This document shows, one piece after another, positions 27,048-35,124 of a stretch of DNA of 64,000 nucleotides. Made by a program: the position numbers and the translations under genes. The notes below the pieces were generated by a model. That model saw only the letters and a list, made by a program, of their open reading frames with translations, made no database searches and was not told the origin of the DNA. The stretch is taken from contig PKVW01000023.1 in assembly GCA_003131585.1 (NCBI GenBank), positions 28,555-92,554 of the forward strand, written 5' to 3'. Numbering within the stretch: the first letter of the stretch is position 1; every line of letters starts with the position of its first letter. The stretch is from Acidobacteriaceae bacterium. GTDB taxonomy: Bacteria; Acidobacteriota; Terriglobia; Terriglobales; Acidobacteriaceae.

Positions 27048-29432
27048 CTATTGCGGAAGCTTGCAATACTGCACCATGTCGCCTGCCAGTTGTTGCGCAC
27101 CTGCCAGGGTGTCGGCTATTCCATGCTGCGTTCCCGCAACGCAGCCGTAGCCGTTGGGCGTGGTAATGAGAGTTCGCCAGTCTTCTCCCAGCGCCGGGGC
27201 GGAACTCAAGTCATCCGTACCGTACAGGAACCGAACGTAGGTATTGGGATAAGCCAACGTAGCGTCCGGTGACTGAATGCTGTCCGACAAAAACTCCGCC
27301 TGATGGAGCGTATCGTGGTCGTTAACCGCGGTTGAGCACCAGGCGCCGGGATACGCCGGATCCACATAATTCTTTGCCGGCGTAAAGCCCACACATTGAG
27401 TCACCTTGTGGGCGCTGTTGCAGATTAAGGGGACGTTCGGAGCGCTGCACTGGCACGCGTCCACCATGTTGGAGAACGAGGGACCACTGGAAGGCTCAAC
27501 CATGGCAAACAGAGAACTCCCGTTGTAATGAGCCAGGGATTCGCCAATCGCCTGCGCGCCGCCGCTATTGCCCGTCGCGCACAGCGGTGCGCCCGTGCTG
27601 CCCTGGTGGATATTGTCGTAAACCCATTGCGACAACGTAATGTAGCGGCAGGCCAGCCGCCGCACACCACCAGGTCCAGTCAGCCAGCCATCCGGATCGG
27701 CTTTCGTGAATGGGGATCCGAAAGCGGTCTGCACCACGGTGAATCCATCGCTTACGGTATCGGTGACTGCGGTCCCGCCATAAGTAAAGTTCAGTTCATA
27801 CAAGCCGGCGCCGCCAGCACCCACGGTGTAAATCACGGTTCCGAGGGGCGTGCCGGTGGGGCTGGTTACCTTCAAATATGCGGTGAAATCGGCGACTCCT
27901 GGACAGGAAATATCGACCGCATAACAACTGCCGGGTACGCTGCTATTCGGGCAAGCCGTCGTGATTCCCGTGGCAGTACCCACCGGGTCGGTTTGCGTTA
28001 GAGTCACCGCGGACGTTCCGGATGCCGCAGAGTCGGCTTGAGAGACTGCGGTGATAGTGACGGGAGTGTTGGGATTCGTAACTGGAGCGATGTAGAGTCC
28101 TGTCGTATCGATGGTACCCACGGTGGCGTTCCCGCCCGTAGTTCCATTCACTTCCCAAGTCACGGCATTGTTCGAGCTGCCGGACACGGTCGCAGTAAAC
28201 AGCAGGTTGGAACCGATCCCCATAGTGAACGATGACGGGGAAACTGTTACCGTTGGCGTGCCCACGGTGAGTCCGGTACTGCCGATGATCGAGCCAACGG
28301 TAGCGCTGATCGTAGCTCCTCCATTGGCGACCGCAGTCGCGAGGCCTTGCTTGCCGGACGCATTACTGACCGTAGCCGCCGCTGTGTTGTTGGAACTCCA
28401 GACCGCGGTAGTGGTCAGGTTCTGCTGGCTTCCGTCGCTGTAGCTGCCGGTGGCCGTGAACTGAACGGTTCCATCCGGCTGCAGGACGACATTGGCCGGT
28501 GTCACTTGAATCGACGCGAGCACGGCGGCCGTGACGGTCAAGCTGGCGGTGCCAGTGATAGACCCCGAACTAGCGGAAATCGTCGTACTGCCTTGAGCGA
28601 GGGTGTGCGCCAAACCAGCGTTCACCGTAGCCACGCTGGGCTTGCTGGATTTCCACGCCGCGGTGCTGGTTAAGTTTTGGTGGCTCCCATCGGAATAGTT
28701 GCCGGTTGCTGTGAACTGCTGCGTCTGGCCCGCCGGCACAGAGGGACTGGCTGGCGCGACGGTGATGGATGTGAGCGAAGCCGAGGTCACCGTCATGGTG
28801 GTCGAACTGGCAAAACTGTTGATCACGGCTTTGATCGTGGTGGCGCCTGCCGCGAGCGCTGTCGCTAAACCCTGGCTGCCCGCAGTGTTGCTAATGGATG
28901 CGATACTGCTTGCCGAGCTGCTCCAAGTAACGGAATTCGTCAGAGGATAAGTTGTTCCACCTTTGAACGTGCCAGTCGCCACGAATTGCTGGGTGCCCCC
29001 AAGTGTCACGATCGGAGTCAGGGGCCTGATCGTCAACTGCGTCATGCCGTTGACATTTCCAGTTCCCGACAAACTTGTGACCTGAGGGCTATTCGTTCCT
29101 GTATCGGTTACTGTCAGCGCACCCGATCTTGTTCCCACTTGCATAGGAGTGAAGATGACGCTAATCACGCAGTTTGCCTTTGCCGCCAGAGTGGAGGGGC
29201 AGGTGTTGGTTTGCGAGAAATCTCCCGTGACGCTTATGTTGCTGATGGTGATCGCGGAGCTCTCCGTGTTGTCCAAGGTGACGCCATAAGGTGTACTGGC
29301 GGTGCCCACGGTGCGGCTCGGAAACGAAACAGTACTGGGCGTAAGGGTCACTTGGGCGAGCGCGTGGGCGCTGACGAGTACCAAGCAGCTCAACCAGGCC
29401 GCAAGCCGAAGGTTAGGGAAGGCGCTGCGCAT
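27048..29432 (-). CDS. Secreted alpha/beta-hydrolase-like protein behind an N-terminal stack of Ig domains
   Basis: From ATG 29432 there are 794 residues: signal peptide (MRSAFPNLRLAAWLSCLVLVSAHALAQ), one ASPM-SPD-2-Hydin module (about 30-125), three Big2-type Ig domains (about 130-370; repeated QQFTATG.YSDGS.QNLT), a further Ig-like domain (about 375-470), then a C-terminal domain of about 320 residues. The latter has a nucleophile elbow GNSGG (Ser623), a plausible acid in LYGTDD (Asp740) and a plausible histidine in GTQHG (His770). Together with paired cysteines this fits an extracellular esterase or depolymerase of the alpha/beta-hydrolase fold. The exact family is not recognised. The Ig stack may hold the enzyme to cell wall or substrate. 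Confidence 0.72.
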   Translation of the reverse strand: MRSAFPNLRLAAWLSCLVLVSAHALAQVTLTPSTVSFPSRTVGTASTPYGVTLDNTESSAITISNISVTGDFSQTNTCPSTLAAKANCVISVIFTPMQVGTRSGALTVTDTGTNSPQVTSLSGTGNVNGMTQLTIRPLTPIVTLGGTQQFVATGTFKGGTTYPLTNSVTWSSSASSIASISNTAGSQGLATALAAGATTIKAVINSFASSTTMTVTSASLTSITVAPASPSVPAGQTQQFTATGNYSDGSHQNLTSTAAWKSSKPSVATVNAGLAHTLAQGSTTISASSGSITGTASLTVTAAVLASIQVTPANVVLQPDGTVQFTATGSYSDGSQQNLTTTAVWSSNNTAAATVSNASGKQGLATAVANGGATISATVGSIIGSTGLTVGTPTVTVSPSSFTMGIGSNLLFTATVSGSSNNAVTWEVNGTTGGNATVGTIDTTGLYIAPVTNPNTPVTITAVSQADSAASGTSAVTLTQTDPVGTATGITTACPNSSVPGSCYAVDISCPGVADFTAYLKVTSPTGTPLGTVIYTVGAGGAGLYELNFTYGGTAVTDTVSDGFTVVQTAFGSPFTKADPDGWLTGPGGVRRLACRYITLSQWVYDNIHQGSTGAPLCATGNSGGAQAIGESLAHYNGSSLFAMVEPSSGPSFSNMVDACQCSAPNVPLICNSAHKVTQCVGFTPAKNYVDPAYPGAWCSTAVNDHDTLHQAEFLSDSIQSPDATLAYPNTYVRFLYGTDDLSSAPALGEDWRTLITTPNGYGCVAGTQHGIADTLAGAQQLAGDMVQYCKLPQ

Positions 29433-29438
29433 ATTCAT

Positions 29439-29444
29439 CTCCTT
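29439..29444 (-). promoter_or_regulatory. Ribosome binding site selecting the third of three closely spaced starts
   Basis: AAGGAG ends six bases before ATG 29432. A GTG (29465) and an ATG (29438) lie upstream in frame, but the first encodes a duplicated MNMRS stretch and the second touches the site directly, so 29432 is the best start. Confidence 0.65.
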
Positions 29445-29481
29445 ATGTTCGCTGCGCATGTTCACACATGCTTCACTACGT

Positions 29482-31707
29482 TTAATGCGAGAACTCGGTA
29501 ACGTTCACTTTGAGCGTGGAATAGCTTGCGGTAATTGTGACCTTTTCCGCCACCGGCGGCAGAGTGTAGAAGACGGAAGCCTGACCATTGGTTCCTGTCG
29601 TTACCGGATTCGCGGAGAAACTGCCTCCCGCGCCATTGTCGCTGAACGATACAGGCAGGCCCGGCACGTTATTGTTGTTAGCATCCCGCAGTCGCACCAC
29701 GATGGGATTGAGTAGTTGAGTGCCGGCTGTTCCCGACTGATTCTGGCCCGAAACCGGCCCTATTCCTGTAGGCGGCCCAGCCACGGCGGTGGCGGTCAAT
29801 GACGTTTGCAGATAGCCAGAAGCCGACGCAGTAATGGTCAGTGACTGCGGCTTGGCAGGCAGGGTGTAGGCAGTCGTCGCCGTGCCCGTATTGTCGGTGA
29901 CTGCATTTTGGGGATTGAACGTACCTCCCTTGCTGCCATCGCTGAAGGACACATCCACCCCAGCTACTCCGGCTCCGGAACTATTAAAGGCTTGCACGGA
30001 GAGCAAAACCGGCAGGGGAGTGCCGACAGTTCCGCTCTGTCGATTTCCTCCCGCCGCAGACAGGAAGGGGAATAGGCCGTAGGCAACGAGCTGGGTCTTG
30101 GTTCCAACGTAGACTTTTCCGTTGGCTGGCAGCGGGATCACAAAGTGCGCAACGCTTCCCAGAGTGTCGCGGCCGGAGACCTGCGAGGAGTTGTAAAGCT
30201 GGAGCAGAGTGGTGGCATCGTAGGCTGCGAGGTACGGACTTGACGGACTCAGCGGAACCCACAAGATGCCATTGGATAGACCGTTGGAGGAGATCGCAGG
30301 CACGCCGGCGACCGCAACTTTACTAGCGGAAGTAATCGCGGGAGTTGTGGAAAGAGCAGACCAACCCAGGTTGTTCAAGCTCAAACCGAATCCCTTGATC
30401 AGATCATTGTTGGCGGCATAATAAACTGTGTTATTCCAGTACACCGGACTGGAGTAAATCGGGCCCACAGCGCCAGTCAGCGTTTGCACGTTTTGGTTGC
30501 TGCCGGAATTGTACTGTCCCAGATTATCGCGATCGACAAGATAGATGGTACCCGTTTTCCCGCCGGCGACGAGAAGGTTGGGATAGCTTCCTGGCTGTGT
30601 GGGGAGAAGCAGAACACCTCCCGATCCCAAATCGAGATCCTTTGCGGCCATCACGGACTGGTTGTCAGGAGTGAAATAGTCCCCCACGCTCAGGATTCCA
30701 CTGGAGTAATTTATCTTGAGAACGCTATCCCCAAGATCGGGGCCGCCAGTGCTGAAATCGAAGGCGCCGTTCGCGGTGGCGAAGAACACGTTCCCAGCGC
30801 TGTCCGCTGCCGGCCCGTTGCCGCTCTGCCAGATGGAGGCGCCAAAGGATGTGTTGGGCGAAGCGTTGAAAATCGCAAGTTGTTGCAGTATGCCCGAAGT
30901 CGCGCCCGAATCGTAGGCAAATAACCAACCCTGCGCATTGAGGTCGCAGCCGTTGGATCCGAAAGCTATCTCAAGCACTCCATTGCTCAACAACAAAGCC
31001 GGCCGCTGGAACTGCGGAAGAGGCGTGAAGGTGACTGTGCTCCCGCTGGAGGAAAGTACGGAGCCGCTGATGATCGCCGGACCGCCAAACTTCTCCTGTC
31101 CCGTGGTGATATCGAGCGCATGCAGCCGGAAAAAGTGGCTGACCACGCTTCCCGAAACCTCCCGGGTCTTGGCGGTTACGTATAACGTACCGGTAGCCGG
31201 ATCGATTACGGGTGTACTCATTACACCTATTTCCGTGAATCCCGTGTTCTTGCAACCCTGTTCGGAAATGGGGACGGTCGTCACTCCGCCGGCGGGATTG
31301 AGGAAGCTCGTCTGCCACAGAGGAGCGCCGGAACCGGGATTATCGGCATCGAAGGCAAAAACGCTGTCATGCGCGGTGGCCACATACACCACGTTGTGAA
31401 CACCAGAACCGGGGATCTGCACATTGGACACGTAAAGAGGCTGGCCCACGACAAATCCGTCTACGCTGTAGGAAAAGAGCTTTCCAAATTCCTTGGAGTT
31501 GACATTAGCGGGGGTCAAAAGCGTTTCGCTGGAGATTGCACCACCGCGCGCGGTATCGGCGTGGTAGGTCGAAACGGCAGTCTGTGCCGCCGAGAACAAA
31601 GGCACAATCGCAAGCACGACCGCAAGTAGCGCCGGGGGCAGCGATGTTTTGATCCCCGAGCCAAGAAAAACACTGCCGGCAGTTCCAACGGAATTTTCAG
31701 AATGCAT
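29482..31707 (-). CDS. Secreted PQQ-like beta-propeller protein with two C-terminal Big1/invasin-type Ig domains
   Basis: From ATG 31707 the protein has 741 residues. The signal peptide is long (to about residue 43, ending VPLFSAAQ). The propeller (about 45-550) has the family motifs FGKLFSYSVDGFVVGQPLY, HNVVYVATAHDSVFAFDAD, SIWQSGNGPAADSAGN and PANGKVYVGTKTQLVAYG. It is the most divergent of the four paralogs. Two Big1-type domains follow (about 560-650 and 650-741), each with GV.V.FSD...GG.F and a turn of G.A...YTLP. This module type occurs nowhere else in the window. AGAGG lies about ten bases upstream of 31707, while ATG 31740 has no such site. The gene lies tight behind the 31750-34989 gene and is probably co-transcribed with it. 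Confidence 0.78.
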   Translation of the reverse strand: MHSENSVGTAGSVFLGSGIKTSLPPALLAVVLAIVPLFSAAQTAVSTYHADTARGGAISSETLLTPANVNSKEFGKLFSYSVDGFVVGQPLYVSNVQIPGSGVHNVVYVATAHDSVFAFDADNPGSGAPLWQTSFLNPAGGVTTVPISEQGCKNTGFTEIGVMSTPVIDPATGTLYVTAKTREVSGSVVSHFFRLHALDITTGQEKFGGPAIISGSVLSSSGSTVTFTPLPQFQRPALLLSNGVLEIAFGSNGCDLNAQGWLFAYDSGATSGILQQLAIFNASPNTSFGASIWQSGNGPAADSAGNVFFATANGAFDFSTGGPDLGDSVLKINYSSGILSVGDYFTPDNQSVMAAKDLDLGSGGVLLLPTQPGSYPNLLVAGGKTGTIYLVDRDNLGQYNSGSNQNVQTLTGAVGPIYSSPVYWNNTVYYAANNDLIKGFGLSLNNLGWSALSTTPAITSASKVAVAGVPAISSNGLSNGILWVPLSPSSPYLAAYDATTLLQLYNSSQVSGRDTLGSVAHFVIPLPANGKVYVGTKTQLVAYGLFPFLSAAGGNRQSGTVGTPLPVLLSVQAFNSSGAGVAGVDVSFSDGSKGGTFNPQNAVTDNTGTATTAYTLPAKPQSLTITASASGYLQTSLTATAVAGPPTGIGPVSGQNQSGTAGTQLLNPIVVRLRDANNNNVPGLPVSFSDNGAGGSFSANPVTTGTNGQASVFYTLPPVAEKVTITASYSTLKVNVTEFSH

Positions 31708-31749
31708 GTTGCAAAACCTCTTTAAGTTATCGGAATCCATTGCTCGGGC

Positions 31750-34700
31750 TCACTGCCCGGTCCCTGTCAGACTCGCCTCTTGGGGGGTATACGGCGCATT
31801 GCTTGTAACCGTTAACGTACCGCTGATTGTTCCTGTCACTGTGGGACTGAACTCGACGCCAATGGTGCATTGCCCCAAAGCCGGAACCGTAGCTCCGCAA
31901 GGCTTCGCCCCCGCCGTAGTAACAATGTAGTCGCCGCTCGCGGCGATGCCGTTGATGGTTAGCGCCGCGCTCTGATTGTTGGTCAGCGTTATGGTCTGGG
32001 CGGGGCTGGTCGTGCCCACCGCTTGAGTGCCAAATGAAACCGACGCCGGCGCCAAGATCACCGGCAACACGGCCGTTCCGGAAAGGTTCATGACGCTCGA
32101 GCTGCCCGTAAATGTAAGGGAACCAAAAGTTGTTCCCGAGGCGGTGGGACTAAACGTAACGCCCACGGTACAGGTAGCCCCAGGTCCCAGCGTAGCGCCG
32201 CAAGGACTCGCTCCCATCTTCGTGGTTGCATAGTCAGGGCTGGGAACGATGCTCGGGATGTTTATCGTGGAACTGGAGGTGTTCGTCACTTTTATGGTTT
32301 TTGCCGCAGTAGTCGTTCCCATCACGACGTTGCTAAACCCCAGCAAGGTGGGCGTAAAAACCAGCGGGGCATTGCTGCCTTGGACACCGTTTCCCGAGAC
32401 GCTAACGACAAGCGGACTGAAGGCGCCTCCAAAAGCGAGCGCAACGCCTCCTTTCACCTGCCCATTCCACGCCGGGTTGAAGCTGACGTTCAATGTGCAC
32501 TGGCTATTCGGGGCGAGGGTGCTTCCACAAGGCGCTGTCCCTCCACTCACAGCGGAGAAGTCCGCACTCGCGGTGACCGCCAAGTTCAGCGTCGAAGCGC
32601 TGTTGCTCGTCACCGTCAATTTGTGAGGTAGACAACTTGCGCCGCATCCCACCTGCGTGTTGCCGAAGCCAATCGACGCGGGCGAAACCGAGACCGGCGC
32701 TGCGCCGGTTCCAGAAAGGTTGACCAATTGCGGCGCCATCAAGGCGCTGTCATTGATCGTGATCTCGCCTGGGATGCTGCCGATGGCGGGCGGGCTGAAA
32801 GTCACAACAATATTGCAGCTCTGGTTGGGCGGCACAGTGCCCAGGCAATTGTTACTTTGCGCGTACCCTCCGCTGACGACGATGGAGTTCACGGTAAGAG
32901 GAGCGCCGCCAACGTTCGTCAGAGTAACGGTCTGCGGAGCGCTGTTTGTGCCGGCTACGAGCGTCGAGAAGGCCAGGCTTGCCGGAGACACAACCACGGC
33001 GGAGGCGGAGCCTGTCCCCGTCAAGCTGGCGGCTTGCGGACTGCCGCTGACTCCGTCATAGACCCAGAGCGTTCCTCGCCGGGAACCGGTTGCCGTTGGC
33101 GTGAAAGTTACGTTGATTGAGCAGTTGGCTCCCGCGTTCAAAGTAGACCCGCAGGTGTTCGTTTGGGCAAAATCTCCGTTGGTCGCGATACTGCTGATGG
33201 TGAGCGGGACCGATTGATTGTTTGTGAGCGTGACCGCTTGCGAGGGGCTCGTGACTCCCACCTGCTGCGTTCCGAAGTTCACGGCCACGGTGGAGAGGAT
33301 GACCTCCGACCCGCAATTGTTCAGCGGAGGAATTTGCGCGATCTCCGTGTACCAGTAGTTCTGAGTAAAGCGGTTATTTTGCAAATACTCCCCCACGACC
33401 CACACCGTGCAAGAGTCGCTGGGATCGAGCACGGCTCCATACCAGTCTCCCCAGCGATAGTCTGCGGAGTCCGTGTCCTCAGCATCGCCATCCGTGTTGG
33501 GATTGGCGATGTACCCATACGTCCCAATCGTGGATGTGGCGGGAATCAAGTAGACGCTGTCGAGACCGGGATGCTCACCGGCGCCGGGCCCCGATATGCC
33601 GATGATGCCCTGCAGATTTCCCGCCTGGTCGCGCGCCACGCTGGGCAGAAATACATAGGCGTTGGGGTCGGCGGGATCGGTGAGCGGATAATCCGCCGAC
33701 AGAACGATCGCGGGAGAACTGCCGCTGCTCCACTCGAGAATACGCAGGTCCGCTTCGGTTTGGCTGCGAGTATTCTTGCTGGGATTAATTTGCAGGGCCC
33801 GGGCAGCGGTCCAGATCCCTCCTTTGCCTCCATTGGAGGTGTAGTGGAAAGGCTGTTGCATCCGGTCGCCCACCGAATCGATGTAGATTCCGCTGCCGGC
33901 CGTCGAGGGCTGCGGAATGCAAATCGTGTCGTAGTAATTGCCGGGGTTGAAGCACCCCATCTGATCGCCGCCGGCTTGCGTGGACGGAAGCTCCCAGCTA
34001 TTCACAAATGTGGGGCTGGGGGACGGAAGGCTCCAATTGATGGTCCACTGCTCCACCCCTTGCGTGTCGTTCGGATCCGTTAAGTACGTGTGGCCGTCAT
34101 GCGGGGGCTCGACAATGTAAGTGAACATCTCTCCGTCGGAGGAAATGGGTGGCGTGGAGTCAGAGTTGTTGGCTGGCACCCAGTTATCCCGCTGGGTGTA
34201 AGGGCTAAGCCCATGGGCAACCAGGCAGGCCGGAGTCTTGGAATTGTTGACCCAGGGATTGCCGGTGCTGGCCCGAAGACCGGCCAGGTCAACGGCGCAG
34301 AGCAGTACTCCGATCGTATTATCGTTGTTGTTGGTGTCCTGCAAGTCGTATGTGATCCACATCGCCTGGTCTTGAGCGGGCGTGTAAGGCGGGACGGCGC
34401 TGGTGGACGTCTGCCACAAACCCGCTTGTGGATAGTCTGGATAGTAATAATTTCCCTGCCCGTTTTGCGGAATCACCGTGTCCAGATCGAACTCGTAGCC
34501 GAACCAGTTGAAGGACACGGGCGAGGTTTGGCTCACGTCCTCGGTGTTGCTGATGGCCACGCACATGTAATTGTGATGAGGGTAAATCGCGCTGGTAATG
34601 CGCTTCTGCAGTATCCACAGGCCATACACATTGTCATGCAAAATCGAAGCGTTCGGAGAGAATGCCGTACCGCAATTGGGCGTGTTGCCACCGTTCTTGT

Positions 34701-34989
34701 TGTTCTGGCTCCAAATTGTCGAGTCTGCTTTCGGACTCGTGCCTCCAAAAAAATTCACCGGTTGAAGGGCGTTGGGGCCGTTCTTGTACCAGCACTGATA
34801 CGAACTATTCGTATGCTCGCAAAACTCCAGAGTTCCAACGGCGATAGTGGGATCGGGAGTAGCCGTCTGGCCGATGTTTCCGTACTGGACGGTGTTAAGT
34901 CCAGCCACGGTGGTCAGGCTTCCAGACTGAGATAGTCCCAAGCTAGTCGCCGCCCCTAGAAACGCAATGTGTAAGAACTTAGCCCGCAT
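31750..34989 (-). CDS. Secreted protein: unknown N-terminal domain shared with the 1565-3079 protein, plus five choice-of-anchor D modules
   Basis: The 1079-residue protein has a signal peptide (MRAKFLHIAFLGAATSLGLSQ). The N-terminal domain of about 540 residues is the same as the secreted protein at 1565-3079, judged by matching ordered motifs (CVAISNTEDV, YYYPDYPQAGLW, LLCAVDLAGL, DTICIPQPS, IDSVGDRM, RWGDWYGAVLDPSDSCTVW). Five ASPM-SPD-2-Hydin modules follow (about 565-1079), each about 100 residues, with the NTCGSTL or PCGATL cysteine and a TV.FSP.A.G strand. The function of the N-terminal domain is unknown. AAGGGCGGGGA lies just before the ATG. A strong terminator upstream (35078-35119) separates it from the 35125 gene, so it probably begins a new transcript together with the following propeller gene. 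Confidence 0.75.
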   Translation of the reverse strand: MRAKFLHIAFLGAATSLGLSQSGSLTTVAGLNTVQYGNIGQTATPDPTIAVGTLEFCEHTNSSYQCWYKNGPNALQPVNFFGGTSPKADSTIWSQNNKNGGNTPNCGTAFSPNASILHDNVYGLWILQKRITSAIYPHHNYMCVAISNTEDVSQTSPVSFNWFGYEFDLDTVIPQNGQGNYYYPDYPQAGLWQTSTSAVPPYTPAQDQAMWITYDLQDTNNNDNTIGVLLCAVDLAGLRASTGNPWVNNSKTPACLVAHGLSPYTQRDNWVPANNSDSTPPISSDGEMFTYIVEPPHDGHTYLTDPNDTQGVEQWTINWSLPSPSPTFVNSWELPSTQAGGDQMGCFNPGNYYDTICIPQPSTAGSGIYIDSVGDRMQQPFHYTSNGGKGGIWTAARALQINPSKNTRSQTEADLRILEWSSGSSPAIVLSADYPLTDPADPNAYVFLPSVARDQAGNLQGIIGISGPGAGEHPGLDSVYLIPATSTIGTYGYIANPNTDGDAEDTDSADYRWGDWYGAVLDPSDSCTVWVVGEYLQNNRFTQNYWYTEIAQIPPLNNCGSEVILSTVAVNFGTQQVGVTSPSQAVTLTNNQSVPLTISSIATNGDFAQTNTCGSTLNAGANCSINVTFTPTATGSRRGTLWVYDGVSGSPQAASLTGTGSASAVVVSPASLAFSTLVAGTNSAPQTVTLTNVGGAPLTVNSIVVSGGYAQSNNCLGTVPPNQSCNIVVTFSPPAIGSIPGEITINDSALMAPQLVNLSGTGAAPVSVSPASIGFGNTQVGCGASCLPHKLTVTSNSASTLNLAVTASADFSAVSGGTAPCGSTLAPNSQCTLNVSFNPAWNGQVKGGVALAFGGAFSPLVVSVSGNGVQGSNAPLVFTPTLLGFSNVVMGTTTAAKTIKVTNTSSSTINIPSIVPSPDYATTKMGASPCGATLGPGATCTVGVTFSPTASGTTFGSLTFTGSSSVMNLSGTAVLPVILAPASVSFGTQAVGTTSPAQTITLTNNQSAALTINGIAASGDYIVTTAGAKPCGATVPALGQCTIGVEFSPTVTGTISGTLTVTSNAPYTPQEASLTGTGQ

Positions 34990-35077
34990 TCCCCGCCCTT
35001 TCGAGTTAAAGCAAGAGTTTTCGTTTCAATCGGAGGCTTATCGCGAACCCGCCAGAAATGCAAATGGAGCGCGATGG

Positions 35078-35119
35078 TAAAAACTTCGCCACGCCCTGAG
35101 GGGGGCAAGGCGTGGTGAA
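35078..35119 (-). terminator. Strong rho-independent terminator after the 35125-37539 gene
   Basis: Read on the minus strand, an 11-base stem, TTCACCACGCC (35119-35109) with GGCGTGGCGAA (35095-35085) and one G-T pair, closes a 13-base loop. It is followed by GTTTTTA. It starts six bases after the stop codon at 35125. Confidence 0.8.
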
Positions 35120-35124
35120 GTAGT

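Noticed and set aside
34090-34935. Long plus-strand frames opposite the large secreted genes (also 6104-6946, 17692-18645, 36088-36909)
   Set aside because: These are mirror frames of Gly/Thr/Ser-rich repeat genes and carry no recognisable domains or start signals.
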